From: Harmothoe impar
Taxonomy: Eukaryota; Annelida; Polychaeta; Phyllodocida; Polynoidae
Assembly: GCA_947462335.1 (NCBI GenBank)
Contig: OX381716.1
Coordinates: 10,798,861 to 10,862,860 of the forward strand
Direction: 5' to 3'
Length of the DNA: 64,000 nucleotides
The notes beneath the pieces are model-generated. The model saw only the letters and a list, made by a program, of their open reading frames with translations, did not search any database and was not told where the DNA came from. A program made the translations under genes and the position numbers. This document shows positions 46,010 to 56,776 of the stretch, in pieces. Position 1 is the stretch's first letter. Each line of letters opens with the position of its first letter.

Positions 46010-46320
46010 TTTAAGCTTTGATGCAAATAGATTTTGCCACAGGGCATTCAGAATATTTAAATGTCCTTGATCTAAGCATGTACAAACCAGGAAAGGTTAC
46101 AAGCTAACTGTGGAGCTGCAAACGTAAGTGGTTGAAAAGTTATTTGAGAAACCTCTCTTGGAACTGCTGGTTTTGATTCCGGTGATTTAGGAGTTCCTGT
46201 GCAGAGTGATATCCTGCAGAGCACCGATCATCTCTTCTACCCTGTAACTGCAGTGTGCCAAGTTTAGAGGGTACCTACAAACTGGAGATACTGCCTGAGC
46301 TTAGCTCTGACATAAAGGGG
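46010..46320 (+). repeat. R1 repeat, copy 5 (plus orientation)
   Basis: It matches the complement of 20580-20870 (GGTTTTGATTCCGGTGATTT, CTGTGCAGAGTGATATCCTG), preceded by the donor-like GCAAACGTAAGT at about 46125. A coding-like run on the plus strand is interrupted by a stop. Confidence 0.45.
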
Positions 46321-46406
46321 CATTCACACCACTCACACTTAACCACATAGTAGACTAGAACAGTACTAGAATTCTGAGTGGGATGCACTTGGTGATTATG
46401 CCATTT
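46316..46406 (-). mobile_element. Second copy of the TTAA micro-MITE
   Basis: AAAGGGGCATTCACACCACTC to GATTATGCCATTTTAAA matches 25947-26035 in the opposite orientation. Confidence 0.5.
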
Positions 46407-47292
46407 TAAACAGGTTCTACAGCAACACTACATGTCCATCATGGGTGTCTGCCCCTTGTATCTTTTGTGTGTTCCTCTCTATATCAAATGTGGGTGGTGC
46501 GTCTACAAGTTTGATATTAAAATTCTGTGAATTAGGTTGGAGGTAAGGTCCCTTTAATGCTCTAAAGCTTGCATGTTACTTAAATTTACCAATGAATTAC
46601 CAATGATGTACTAATGCAACCTGGGTGAGTAACTTGCCAGTGCTGCACTGGTGCTTCATGCCGGTCCTGCACTGATAATCCTAGGCTCACTATACGACCA
46701 ATCTCTGAGTCACTAGTGCCTTACCTAGTTAGTCATTTTTTGGCTCCCTATACGACCAACCTAGGTAAGTTATTATTGTCAGGTTGGTTAGCACTGACTA
46801 ACCCAACTTAGTCTTTTTATTTTCCAGGGGGAGCCAGTGAGTGGTCATCAATGTATCTTACAGGTGGCACCAGCTAGTGGTATACAAATACAACACACTA
46901 CTGACTGACCCCTCAGTCATTTTTGAATATAATTTTGCCATTATGACTAACACTCATATGACCGACCTAGGATAGTCTGTACTGACTAACCCTTTCAACC
47001 TATGGATTTTCAGTGCGTGGGAGTGTATTAATAAACCTATTGGCTCTGCATGGTTGATGCTTGAATGCAGCACTGACAAGTTACTCTTCAAGCATCATGA
47101 CAAGCAAGGGCATGATTCTTTAATGTCCTTTGTGGCCCTTAAAGAGTTAAAGAAAGATGGGCCTGACACAGAGCACAAAATAGATAAATAGAGACAAATC
47201 CTATCTTGGACTTGCCAGCTGCGCCACTTCCAGTTGGCCTGTGCCCCTTCTGTGTAGATGAGCCTGTAAAAACCAACCATTTGTATAGAGGA
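46407..47292. other. Degraded repeats, no gene
   Basis: M2 pieces lie at 46600-46670 and 47035-47152 (ends CCCTTAAAGAGTTAA). 46690-46990 repeats the ACTAACACTCATATGACC words seen near 19950. Confidence 0.35.
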
Positions 47293-47606
47293 CCCTGCAA
47301 ACAAAATCTCAAGCGGAACTCGTGCCATTCTTGAGTCTTGACTCGTGATCCCCAGGAGATTTTTGAATGTTTTGTGAACCTTTTGTGGCATATTCCGGGG
47401 ATTTTCTTGTTTATTGAACAAGTTTTGTGAACAAGTTTTAACTTGTGTCATTTGCCCAAGTTGCAAACGTTCAATTCCCAAGTTCATTTTGTGAATAGGA
47501 CATGTTCACAATTCTTGAGAATATCTCGTCTCTTTCCTGAGTTGTGGTGACTCCCCCTGATTCTCCCCAGTTGCGAACGCTCAATTCCTAAGTTCTGTTT
47601 GGAGGG
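47293..47606 (+). mobile_element. M1-B subfamily element (full length)
   Basis: Left CCCTGCAAACAAAATCTC, right AAGTTCTGTTTGGAGGG; the best-preserved M1-B copy. Confidence 0.65.
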
Positions 47607-49227
47607 GATGCACCCACGATGACTCATTGCGCTCAGTGTAAAATGCACTTCCGACCAGCACATCACAGATACTCTTCATATACCTTGTCCATGGGAACCT
47701 GGCGAGGCCGACAAGAGCCTGGCTAATGAGTTCTCTGTGGGAGTCTTATGGCTGTGGTCAATGGTTAAATTAATACCTCAAATAAACCAAACTTCCCACC
47801 CCATTAACCCCTTCCTCCAGTGTATTTTATTGAAGTGTTAATGAAACCGACCCTCCTGTCCTAAAGTTTTATGGCTATAATGGTACCACCAAAGGGATGA
47901 GGCTGGTCTCCTCCTGTAGGTGCTAACATTACCAATAATGAAGGTCCTTATGCCCTCACAGTTGGGGGGCTCGCCAGGATACGCCAGACAACCCTCCTCC
48001 CTTAAGAGGCATCATCTTTGCCTGACTACTCACAGATAACTGAAGATAGTATAATTAGGACTTCTCATCAAAGGGTGCCTTTGCATTAACATGTCCCATG
48101 TTGGCGTAAGACACTGTGAAAACAAACCCCAGAGAGAGACACACAATTTGCAACCCTTTGTACTATACTCATTGGCCCATTATGGCAGTGCTGAGGATAA
48201 GATTGTGAAGTTTGAAACTTGCCTATTGAAAAGCTTCCTGATGTAGGAGGAATGTTGCCCACCCTTGGCTGTCAAGCTGCTTCCATTGCAGCTGCATGTA
48301 GACAACATACAGAACCATTGCATTTAAGATATTTGGCGCTTATCAATTTAGAGTAAAGATGACCCTTGCCAGTTAAAGCTGGCATAATACCTCAGATATA
48401 TAGAACGTTTAGTACAGTGTACTGGTAAGATCTCAATCGAATTTGTGGCTTTTAAGTGTGCTAAGTTCAAAGATAAAGATAAGAAAAATTGAATGCTTCC
48501 GGCAATCTATTCAGCACTTAATTACATCAACAAGTTGGCGCCATCTGCAGTGTTATACCAGGAAATAGTAGATTCTGTTGGTATGATAAGCAATGAAATA
48601 CTTTCAGGTAGCAATCCAGTCAGTTCTGCCACCTGATGTCATTTTTTAACACTAAACTATCAAAGCCCACCAGAATTTAAATAGTAGTTGGAATTAGACT
48701 CTTGTATTGCACATATCAAGAATCTCTTGCCAAAATAAATGACAGATTTTAATAGGGAAAGGGTTATACAAATAGCTGAGATACAAATAAAGATAGTATA
48801 GGTTTGAGTGTGCCAAGTAGTATAGCAGCTTTAAACTAGAAATGAGCAAGATCTTTTTCAGATGACTGTTCCTGCACCTGTTAAGTGCCCCTATCAGATA
48901 CCCTCCATAGTTTAGATTATTCTATAAATTTGACCTTTGTGATAAGTTTAATTATTGATTCTTTAAGATTGAGATGTGAATGTCCTAAGTTCTAATTGAT
49001 AATTGATGGAGGAAAGTGTAATCCGATTCTGAGGGAACTTCAAAGGTTACCCTACAATAATCCACCTTAAACCACTTAAGAGATGAAGATATGAATAATT
49101 GAGGGTAATTGGGAGCCGCAATCAAATTATTGTAGTACCACTCAATCAATCATATTTCAAATATCACGGCTGAAATATAAGTGAAAATTAGCAAGTCATA
49201 TCTTATTGAGTCAATATTATGTGCATA
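47607..49227. other. No gene recognised
   Basis: Unique-looking AT-rich DNA. I see no long ORF, inverted repeat or RNA fold. Confidence 0.35.
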
Positions 49228-49557
49228 CACTGCAAACAAAATCTCAAGCAGAACTTGTTCCATTCTCGTGTCAAAACTCAAGAATTTTGGAATGTCTTTG
49301 GAAAGTTTTTGGAAATTTTCTAGTGTCATATTCTGTGTCATATCTTGTAGTGAAACTCGAGAAATACAGGTCTTCATTCTACTTTTGGAATTTCTGGTTA
49401 TTTGCATCAGTAAAACTTGTGAAGTACACGACACCATTGAACGTGTCACAAGTTACGCTCACCTTTCTTGGGAATCTCCTGTGTCTATAGCTTGTGCTTT
49501 TCAGGGGAAATACGAACATTTTCTAATTTCTGTCATTCTTGAGTTCTGTTTGGAGGG
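49228..49557 (+). mobile_element. M1 family element
   Basis: Left CACTGCAAACAAAATCTC, right GAGTTCTGTTTGGAGGG. Confidence 0.65.
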
Positions 49558-49579
49558 TTTGTAATCTGAAACAAACCTT

Positions 49580-49990
49580 TTATTTTTTTGGCCTTATGTT
49601 GAGTGGCTGAATGGTTGCCAGCAAAGAGCATTGTCGTATCAATCCTGTGCCATTAACCTTTAAGGACGGCATGTTGCTAAAAAGATGACATTTGTCTTCA
49701 TGATATATTAATGCAGCCCTGGTGAGTAACTCGCCAGGGCTGCATTGGTGCATCATGCCGATCTTCGGGAGTGTCTCAATCCCATAGGATTGGCATGATG
49801 CTTGAATGCAGCACTGGCGAATCACTCACTAGGGCTGTATTCAGGCATCATTAGGACAAAGGGCATGATGCATAAAAGCACTATACCGTCCTAAAGAGAT
49901 CATAGCCGAGGTCAAGTAGGCATATAAATTCATTTTGGATGCAAATTGGCAGTTTCTGGTTTCATTCAACCCCCATAAGGCAAACTTTAT
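49580..49990 (+). repeat. R2 repeat, copy 4, split by an M2 element
   Basis: The left part ends ATCAATCCTGTGCCATT and the right part resumes with GGTCAAGTAGG and TTGGATGCAAATTGGCAG; both match R2. Confidence 0.5.
49653..49899 (+). mobile_element. M2 element inserted in R2
   Basis: It starts TTAACCTTTAAGGACGGC and ends near ACCGTCCTAAAGAG. It contains two palindromes (CCTGGTGAGTAACTCGCCAG; CACTGGCGAATCACTCACTA). Confidence 0.6.
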
Positions 49991-50060
49991 ATGGATCAAA
50001 GTGATGAGGCCTAAAGTGAAAAATGAACTTTTTAAAGTTCACATTATCTTCAAAACTGTG

Positions 50061-50290
50061 TAGGGGCTCGGATTACTCGCACCTTGGTGATAAATCAGCA
50101 GGAAGGTATCACTTGTGTAATCCTACACCCCTATATAAGGACCATACCCATCTAGTGATGTGCGGTGTGGTTAAGTTGTCGGATAGGGATGTAGCTCAGT
50201 GGTAGAGCATTGGCCCATGGGTCTAGAGGTCGTGGGTTCGAATCCCGCTTTCTCCAGATGACTTTTCTGCGACCGTTACACTGGTGGAGA
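50061..50290 (+). repeat. Composite repeat with tRNA-like core, copy 1
   Basis: Inverted ends GTAGGGGCTCGGATTAC and GTAATCCTACACCCCTA precede a tRNA-like segment (50187-50257) with A-box TAGCTCAGTGGTAGAGCA and B-box GGTTCGAATCC. The anticodon arm does not pair and position 33 is not T, so this is SINE-type and not a tRNA gene. Confidence 0.5.
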
Positions 50291-51165
50291 AAGCGTGTAA
50301 TGAGTGAACGGCAACACGTTGACAGGTCAGTTGGTAAGCGTTACAACTTGCTAGGGACTCTAGTGACCTTAGAAACAGGGTCAGCCCCCAGTGGGTCCCA
50401 GGAATGGGAGCCTCAGCCAACTGGGTAGAGAGCAATTTCTTGCTTCCACCGGCCCCTCTTTCTGCCTTCCTACATCCCCCACTACATCCCCCCCACCCCC
50501 ACTCTTTCATTTATTTTTTTCCCACATTAAAATACCCACTCCCCCCCCCCTCAATATCCACCCAAACCCCCTAGGTAATCCGGACTGGTTCGCGCCACTC
50601 CTAATTACCATATGCTATAATGCTACGGTAAAATATTTTAATCACTACATAAAGCCTTTTAGGCTTGATTTGTTTACACCTGTTCAATGTTTACACACTG
50701 AATAGGTGTAAACACACAAACTCATTTCGTAACTTTACATAACATTAAGTTTTCATTTATAACACTGAATGCCATCAAGGTGTACTGGGAAATACATAAT
50801 CCGGGCCCGCGGCCTCTGTATCTTACTCAGTATAAATAAAGGAATACTAAACTATACTATACTATTCCGAGTCGTAGTAGGGTATGTTAGAAGTTAGTAA
50901 CGCAGTTGGAGACTTGTCAGCGAGTTGGTTGGATTGATTGTATCGGTTTACATCGTTGGAGCCGGAGTATCTCAGCAACTGCTTGATAAAGCCCCATTGG
51001 GACCTTCGGTCTCCAGTGGGTGAGCATCCCTGATGTTGGAGGACCACCAGATTTCCGGGGGCTGGGACTCTCTGTCACTGCTTGATAAAGCCCCTTCTAG
51101 GAGGGAGAGAAAGCCGAGTCCGGGAGAATCCAAGTCTAGAAGGGTTGATGTAAGCCGAGTAGGAG
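50291..51165. other. No gene; C-rich tract and duplicated CTGCTTGATAAAGCCCC
   Basis: C-rich simple sequence near 50470-50570. ACTGCTTGATAAAGCCCC occurs at about 50979 and 51078; the first is followed by a small GACC-TTC-GGTC hairpin. Confidence 0.35.
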
Positions 51166-51169
51166 TAGT

Positions 51170-51400
51170 GTAGGGGCTCTGATTACTCGCACCTTGGCAA
51201 TACATCCGCAGGGAAGTATCACTTGGGTAATCCTACACCCCTATATAAGGACCATACCCATCTAGTAATGTGCGGTGCAGTGAAGGTGTCGGATAGGGAT
51301 GTAGCTCAGTGGTAGAGCATTGGCCCATATGTCTAGAGGTCGTGGGTTTGAAACCCGTTTTTTCTCCAGATGTCTTTTCCGTGACCGTTACAACTGTGAT
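51170..51400 (+). repeat. Composite repeat with tRNA-like core, copy 2
   Basis: Same architecture as 50061-50290, 1,109 bp downstream, with TAGCTCAGTGGTAGAGCA intact and a mutated B-box GGTTTGAAACC. Confidence 0.5.
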
Positions 51401-51447
51401 TTGTCTAAATTGTGTTTTTCCTATAATATGATGATATAATATATGTT

Positions 51448-51700
51448 ACAGTTTCAACATTGTCAATCAACACTTGTTTCAACATTAATGCGCTGTTGAG
51501 ATATTAAAAGCAAATCAAACATGTGTTTTCCCCCTTTACAACTAGCTGTCCAACCTACTCCTTAGCATTTTTATCAACATTTTACAATTATTTTCTTTTA
51601 CTGTCAGTTCTATCGTTCTCATCGGTGTGTGCAATACACGGAAATGTCGTTTACTTTTCTTGGCAGCTATGGTGTATGCACTTGGTCGACACTTTGAGTA
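51448..51700 (+). mobile_element. Diverged copy of the 8281-8795 element
   Basis: CAACCTACTCCTTAGCA and TCAACACTTGTTTCAACATT match 8395-8630; the CCCAGTGGGC termini are lost. Confidence 0.5.
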
Positions 51701-51941
51701 AATTAAAAAGATTACATCCATGATTTCAATAAGACACCTTTACATTGCTGAAGCCCCAGATCTCAGCCACGGTCTGTCTGAAATGAAATGAATTGATATA
51801 TTGAAAAGTGAGAAATTAAAAGTTTTCTCAAGGAAAGCGCAGTCTGATGTTATTTTCAGATGTTATTAATGTGTGGGATCAGTAGCGGGATCAGCTCTGT
51901 ACCTCAACTGTAGGCAGCTATCTGCCATTTTATTGCATATA

Positions 51942-52378
51942 AGGCTACTCCAAATAATATCCTTGTTTGTTGTTTTGAAATACAAGATTTATGATGCTTA
52001 ACTATAGGAAGGGCTTTATTCAATGCCCAACATTGAATATAATGATGCTGTATTCAATGGGCTTAGAAATAGATGTTTTTCCTTCATTAAGTGGCTTCAA
52101 ATATAAAAATAAACACAAATGCCGACTACATTGATACCGCTCTCATGTATTTCACTCGCGGGGTCTGGGGCACATCCCACTCGTGAAATACAACAGAGAC
52201 TGTATCAATGTGCGTTGGCATTTTTTATTTCTCATCACCGCACACATCATCAACATTGTTTTTTTTGCAAATTTTAATCTAAAAAAACATGAAAAAATAG
52301 ACAAATATGGGCATATTCTGTATCAAATTAAAGCTGCGAATGTGATGGGATGTGATGTGATATTATTTGGAGTGGCCT
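51942..52378 (+). mobile_element. M3 element with TA flanks, nested hairpin
   Basis: Ends AGGCTACTCCAAATAATAT and the complement AGGCCACTCCAAATAATAT, flanked by TA (51940-51941, 52379-52380). An inner inverted repeat (about 52104-52232, AATGCCGACTACATTGATAC against its complement) may be another element or part of M3. Confidence 0.65.
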
Positions 52379-52697
52379 TACTATGATGATAGACTGAAGT
52401 AAAGTAATAACATGTGGGCTCAAGTTATAAAGTTATGTGTTGCCCGACGGTGCGGGGGTGGACGGGTGAGGGGGTGCGTTATCGTTTCAGATTGCTTCAA
52501 GTTGACAATTTCCACATACTGTTATTCGGGATGATGCGGTGATATCAGTTGACAATCCTGTTAGTATGCAACGCTGTCTAGATAATATTTCCTCATGGTG
52601 TAAGGTAAATAGTCTCACGGTTAATGAGAAAAAAACTCAATGGATGGTGTATAATAATATACATAATGCTAACCCTGTATTCACAATGAACAATGTA

Positions 52698-53064
52698 AGG
52701 CCACTCAAAAAAAAAAAGTGGTTTCTCATCACCAAGGTCTGAAAAATTTGACGAGGGAGGCTTTTTAAATTTATTTTTTTTCGCGGGTTAAAATGTATGG
52801 GATGATATACATTTTTCATGACCAAAATTCACATTTTAGTAGTTAAGAATTTATGGATCTTTAAAAGTAGGGAAAATTTAAGTTATTTCTATCCTTCTGC
52901 ATTACTGGCAGTATTAGCTTTGATTTGATACCAAATAACCCAATATTTGTCCATTTATATCATATTTTTCATAAAAATTTGCAAAAAAAAAAAAGTTTTC
53001 CTCAAAAGGTGATTTTTATGATGCGCGCGGTGATGAGAAACCATTTTATATTTTTGAGTAGCCT
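52698..53064 (+). mobile_element. M3 element inside the reverse transcriptase relic
   Basis: Ends AGGCCACTCAAAAA and the complement AGGCTACTCAAAAA, with TA at 52696-52697 and 53065-53066. GGTTTCTCATCACC and GGTGATGAGAAACC extend the pairing. Element plus one TA is 369 bp. Confidence 0.75.
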
Positions 53065-53504
53065 TATACTGGAGAGATGTTACACCTTCCAGTACCTGGG
53101 TATCACTCTGGACCCACAACTTAATTTCTCTGCTCATAGAAAGACAGCGGTCGCCAATATTAGGCATAAGATAAGGGAGCTTGGCAAGGTACGAACACAT
53201 GTTGACTGTGATACATCTCTCACCATTTACAAATCTATGGTTATACCTTCATTTGACTATGGCGATTTCATTTGGGATAGAGGAAAAATCGGCGAAAATC
53301 GGGAGCTCCAAAATCTCCAGAACGAAGGCCTTAGGACTGTTTATAAGGTCAAACTGGAGAAAGACCCTTTAATGACAACAGATCAACTCCATACTAGGAG
53401 CAGGTGCCTGCCCCCTGACTCAAGGAGAGACATGTATCTAATCTTTTATGCCTTCTCTTTGTCCAAACAGGACGGACTGATTGATCAACGTGATATACCT
53501 ACAT

Positions 53505-53510
53505 GCAGAC
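53505..53510 (+). other. Left 6-bp target duplication GCAGAC
   Basis: GCAGAC abuts AGTAGTATAG at 53511; the same hexamer follows the right end at 62744-62749. Confidence 0.85.
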
Positions 53511-53910
53511 AGTAGTATAGTATGTATCGGAACGGGACTATAGTTAACTACTGTTTATTACTCAATCGACCTGCAGCCAATCAGAGGCCTCCATTTGGTC
53601 ACGTGACCCCCTCATTTGCATAATTACGTAATAGGCCACGCCCCCTCATTTGCATAATTACGTAATAGGCCACTCCCCCTTGATCACCAGCCAATCAGAG
53701 GCCGCCATTTGGTCACGTGACCCCCTCATTTGCATAATAGGCCACGCCCCCTTGATCACGTGACCCCCTCATTTGCATAATAGACTACGCCCCTTTGATC
53801 ACCAGCCAATCAGAGGCTTCCATTTGGTCACGTGACTCCCTCATTTGCATAATAATGGATCACGTGACCCCCTCATTTGCATAATAGGACCACACCCCCT
53901 TGGTCACGTG
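53511..53910 (+). repeat. Left terminal inverted repeat, built of CCAAT / CACGTG / octamer modules
   Basis: After a 60-bp unique tip, modules recur: CCAATCAGAGGC (3 copies), GTCACGTGAC or ATCACGTGAC (7 copies to 53960) and CTCATTTGCATAA (7 copies to 53985), with GGCCACGCCCCC between. These are the classic NF-Y, E-box and POU/Oct consensus sites. Pairing with the right end is near-exact for the first 100 bp and slightly diverged after that. Confidence 0.8.
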
Positions 53911-54057
53911 ACCGGAAGCGCTCTTTATTTGGAAAATAGACCACACCCCCTTGGTCACGTGACCTGAAACCCTCCCTCATTTGCATAATATAGATAATAG
54001 ACAGACCATGCTCCCCTTTTGGTCACATGACTTGGACTAGCCAATGGGAGGCTTCTA

Positions 54058-54180
54058 TGGGGGGGAGAGGGGCAGGGGGGGGGAGGGGGGCACTTTAAGA
54101 TGCATGGGGAGGGGAGGGGGGGAGGGGGGCACTATTTATGGGGTGGGCGGGCACTTGGGGGGGGGGGCTTTTGGGGTCTG
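54058..54180 (+). repeat. G-rich tract
   Basis: Multiple runs of 4-9 G separated by short spacers on the plus strand, capable in principle of forming G-quadruplexes. No ORF. Confidence 0.6.
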
Positions 54181-54218
54181 CTCGAGAGAAAAAAAAAAAT
54201 TATCTGATCTCTAGGGAA

Positions 54219-54262
54219 TCGCCTCCTCCCTACCCCCCTTTAGGGGGGTAGGGAGGAGGCGA
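54219..54262. repeat. Perfect 20-bp hairpin, 4-nt loop
   Basis: Left arm 54219-54238 (TCGCCTCCTCCCTACCCCCC), loop TTTA, right arm 54243-54262, exact complements. Confidence 0.85.
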
Positions 54263-55437
54263 GTCGGAGGTGACTGTAGAGGAGTTTTTCGGTGACTTGA
54301 TGACTTTCAAACGACCGTACTGATAGTTGATAAATTTGACTTTTTGACTTGAATATTTCTTGCGACTTTGTGACTTGTAAGCGAAAGCGAAAGCGACTTT
54401 GCGACCCGTAGCCCCTTAAATAAAGAGGTGACTTTGTAACCTCAGGGGGGAGATCCTTCTACACCCCCACGGAGTAGAAAGGATCTCGGTTGATTGACTG
54501 TACTTTGACTTGTTGTTGTAAACAAAAAAAAAAAAATCAATGAATAGAACGACCCCCTTATTGCTAACAAAGGAACGACTTTTGAACTACACAAATGTGA
54601 CTACCCTCTTTTTGTAGGGGTTAGCGGTAACTCGACTTGAATTAGAGTATTAGGGAGAGCAAAACCCGACTACACGCCGTCTTAGACTGTCGTCTTACGG
54701 ACCGGATAACAATAACCCTAGTTACCTAGGTTACTGTTGATGACGCGTAATGAGCAACGTCGTCAAAATTAAGCTGACGTCAGCGGTCGGCTAGCCAGAC
54801 AGTTTTTTTTTGTCAAAATGACCGGAGCAGGTTACGTTGCGGTCGCTCAAGAGACGGCGATGCATCTGGTCACATGGATACTGAAAGAAGGTCTACCTAT
54901 AACCACCACGCTAGTTTGAACGCGGCGGGTATGAGTCATCATGGGGCCCTTGACGGGTGGGTCCTCCCCATGCAGCCGTATGTCGAATTTAAGAAATGCC
55001 CATGTCACACGTCACTAAGGGAGAAAACGTTTTTTGAAAATATTTAGAACCCGAATTTGAGCATTCTGGTACATTTTTAAGGACCCAGACACTGCAAAGC
55101 CGAGTACCATCCAAGAAAAAAAATAAAAAAATTTGGCGAAATGTTTAGGCTTGAAATGGTACTTTTCTGATGCACTCTTTGAACATTTTTTTTTCCTCAT
55201 GTCACTATGGTCCATGTCACATGTCGGACTCAAGAAATGCCACATGTCCCATGTCACTTTGATGTCCGTGCCCGTGTCGTCGTATCGAATTTTAAGAAAA
55301 TGACCATGTCACCATATCGAATTTAGGGGTCTAGTGACATCAGCATGTCCGGCTATCCTCCACAAATTTAGCTCTAAAATGTTTACTTTTTTTTGGGCTG
55401 ATTTTTCATCATTTTAAAAAAACAATAGGCTGTTGAA
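54263..55437. other. Element interior: GACTT- and CATGTCAC-rich, no gene
   Basis: 54270-54520 is dense in TGACTT/GACTTT. 54990-55350 repeats CATGTCAC/CATGTC and TCGAATTTAAGAAA. A TGACGTCA site lies at 54775-54782. No ORF is recognised. Confidence 0.45.
54450..54487. repeat. 13-bp hairpin with one bulge
   Basis: GAGATCCTTCTAC (54450-54462) pairs with GTAGAA-A-GGATCTC (54474-54487). Confidence 0.75.
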
Positions 55438-55767
55438 ATGTTTGCTGTTGTAAATAGAAACAAAAACAAAACAAAGCGCATGGTAAGGTTATGTCACATT
55501 GCAGTCGCGGGTCCGCTCGTGGCTTATCCAGCCTCTTCGTGGATCCGCGACTGCCAATGTGATCATATACTAATCACCCGGCGTTTACGGTATTATATAC
55601 TAAGGTATGAGACAGGTCCTACAGAAAAGGTGTCTAAAAAGCGCTGTGACCTGATTGAAATGACGTCAGCGGCGTCTGCTCGTCAGTGCCCGGCTGTAGC
55701 CCGTAGGACATGTCATTCTGCTTTTCTGGATGTTTTGAAATATTTTGATTCAACTGATAATACCTGA
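55438..55767 (+). CDS. Hypothetical 109-aa ORF in the 9.2-kb element
   Basis: It begins at a real ATG (GAAATGT), is basic at the N-terminus (NRNKNKTKR) and has no recognised domain. A 22-bp inverted repeat (55495-55562, CACATTGCAGTCGCGG and its complement) lies inside it, which argues against coding. The TGACGTCA at 55661 is also internal. An overlapping second frame (55745-55999) is equally unsupported. Confidence 0.15.
   Translation: MFAVVNRNKNKTKRMVRLCHIAVAGPLVAYPASSWIRDCQCDHILITRRLRYYILRYETGPTEKVSKKRCDLIEMTSAASARQCPAVARRTCHSAFLDVLKYFDSTDNT
55495..55562. repeat. Long hairpin (about 22-bp stem)
   Basis: CACATTGCAGTCGCGGGTCC pairs with GGATCCGCGACTGCCAATGTG-type sequence, with one bulge and two mismatches. 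Confidence 0.7.
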
Positions 55768-56186
55768 TAACAAGCTTCTGAAGCAGTTTTTGATCGAGTA
55801 CGTCTTCTCTACGTTTCCATCGATTAGCTGCTTCAGCAAAAAAAATCGCGCGCGCGGTCTAGATGACGGAGTCGCTAAAGCTCTGTTTAGAGAGTGGAAC
55901 TTGACCTTGACTATAGACTCAGTACTAACTGAACGCCCCCCGAGGTCACCCCTCACGTGGGTATATGTACAAGCTCAGGTTCTTCACTTTACGGCTTGAC
56001 TAAAACTGAGACGCATCCATGATAAACTCTAGCCTTTTTTTTTCTTTTCTAGGATCGAGAGAGAGATTTTAAATGGGGCGGTTATCTAAATAGCGTGGAA
56101 CTAAAATCAGGCTGCGGCAGATAGTATCTCTGCGCACCTCAAGACTCAACGTAGCTTTCACTCTCCAGCAGAAGTTGTCACTAATT

Positions 56187-56414
56187 ATGGGCGGCGACCA
56201 TCGTGCACCGGCGGATATTGGAGAGTGTTGGAGAGCTGAACCTTACAGACATATAAATCAATCGCTCTGGTGGAGACAAGTGTCGGAAATATCTCGCCAT
56301 AGATTGGAACCAAATACGTATCTAATGGAATCGTTATCAGTTTTCAGTTTTCTTGCCGTACAAAATTTATTTCCCACTCTTCACGTGGTGATAGCTGAAG
56401 GTCACTCGTCGTAG
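56187..56414 (+). CDS. Hypothetical 75-aa ORF
   Basis: It starts at ATG 56187 (ATTATGGGC) and encodes MGGDHRAPADIGECWRAEP onwards. No match is recognised and no signal or membrane segment is seen. Listed because its composition is less biased than the neighbouring frames. Confidence 0.15.
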   Translation: MGGDHRAPADIGECWRAEPYRHINQSLWWRQVSEISRHRLEPNTYLMESLSVFSFLAVQNLFPTLHVVIAEGHSS

Positions 56415-56776
56415 GTACGTGTGACCGGAACACCCTTTTTGGTTTTGGCGCGGGTTGACATCAGATTTGTACCGTACTGTCGCGATTAAGGGCTCTGAGG
56501 GAGTGCTTTTCAATTCGGTGAAGTTCTTACTCAGGAGCTATATACAAGCCAGGCGCGGGTGCTTATTCAAAGTCGCAATTTTAGTGCTTAAGAAAAAACA
56601 TTTGGAGGCTCTTATACTCCGGCGCTTATACAAGACCGGCGCGCTTTCAACACTAGTTGCTTTATTGCGACCGTACGGTATGACTTCGGTGTCACAAGGT
56701 CCCAAACTCCAAATAAGGAAGTGAAACGACGTCGCCTGTCTACCTCGTGCGCGTCATAGCGTCGTCGAAAATAGTG

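Larger units (their letters stand above)
52515..53510 (+). pseudogene. Non-LTR reverse transcriptase relic, left part
   Basis: Reading starts around the catalytic loop (I-R-D-D in place of YADD, near 52525) and continues with CLDNISSWCKVNSLTVNEKKT (split over two fields of similarity). After an inserted M3 element (52698-53064) it continues with YTFQYLGITLDP and FDYGDFIWD, typical of the region after the RT domain. The two parts are in different frames, so at least one frameshift is present besides the MITE. The frame then reaches the left target site of the 9.2-kb element. Earlier domains are absent (5' truncation). Confidence 0.75.

Noticed and set aside
50187..50260. Functional tRNA gene
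   Set aside because: A and B boxes are good, but the anticodon arm and acceptor stem do not fold, and a second mutated copy shows it is a dispersed repeat.
50390..50705. 104-aa Pro/Leu-rich ORF
   Set aside because: C-rich simple sequence; no recognisable domain.
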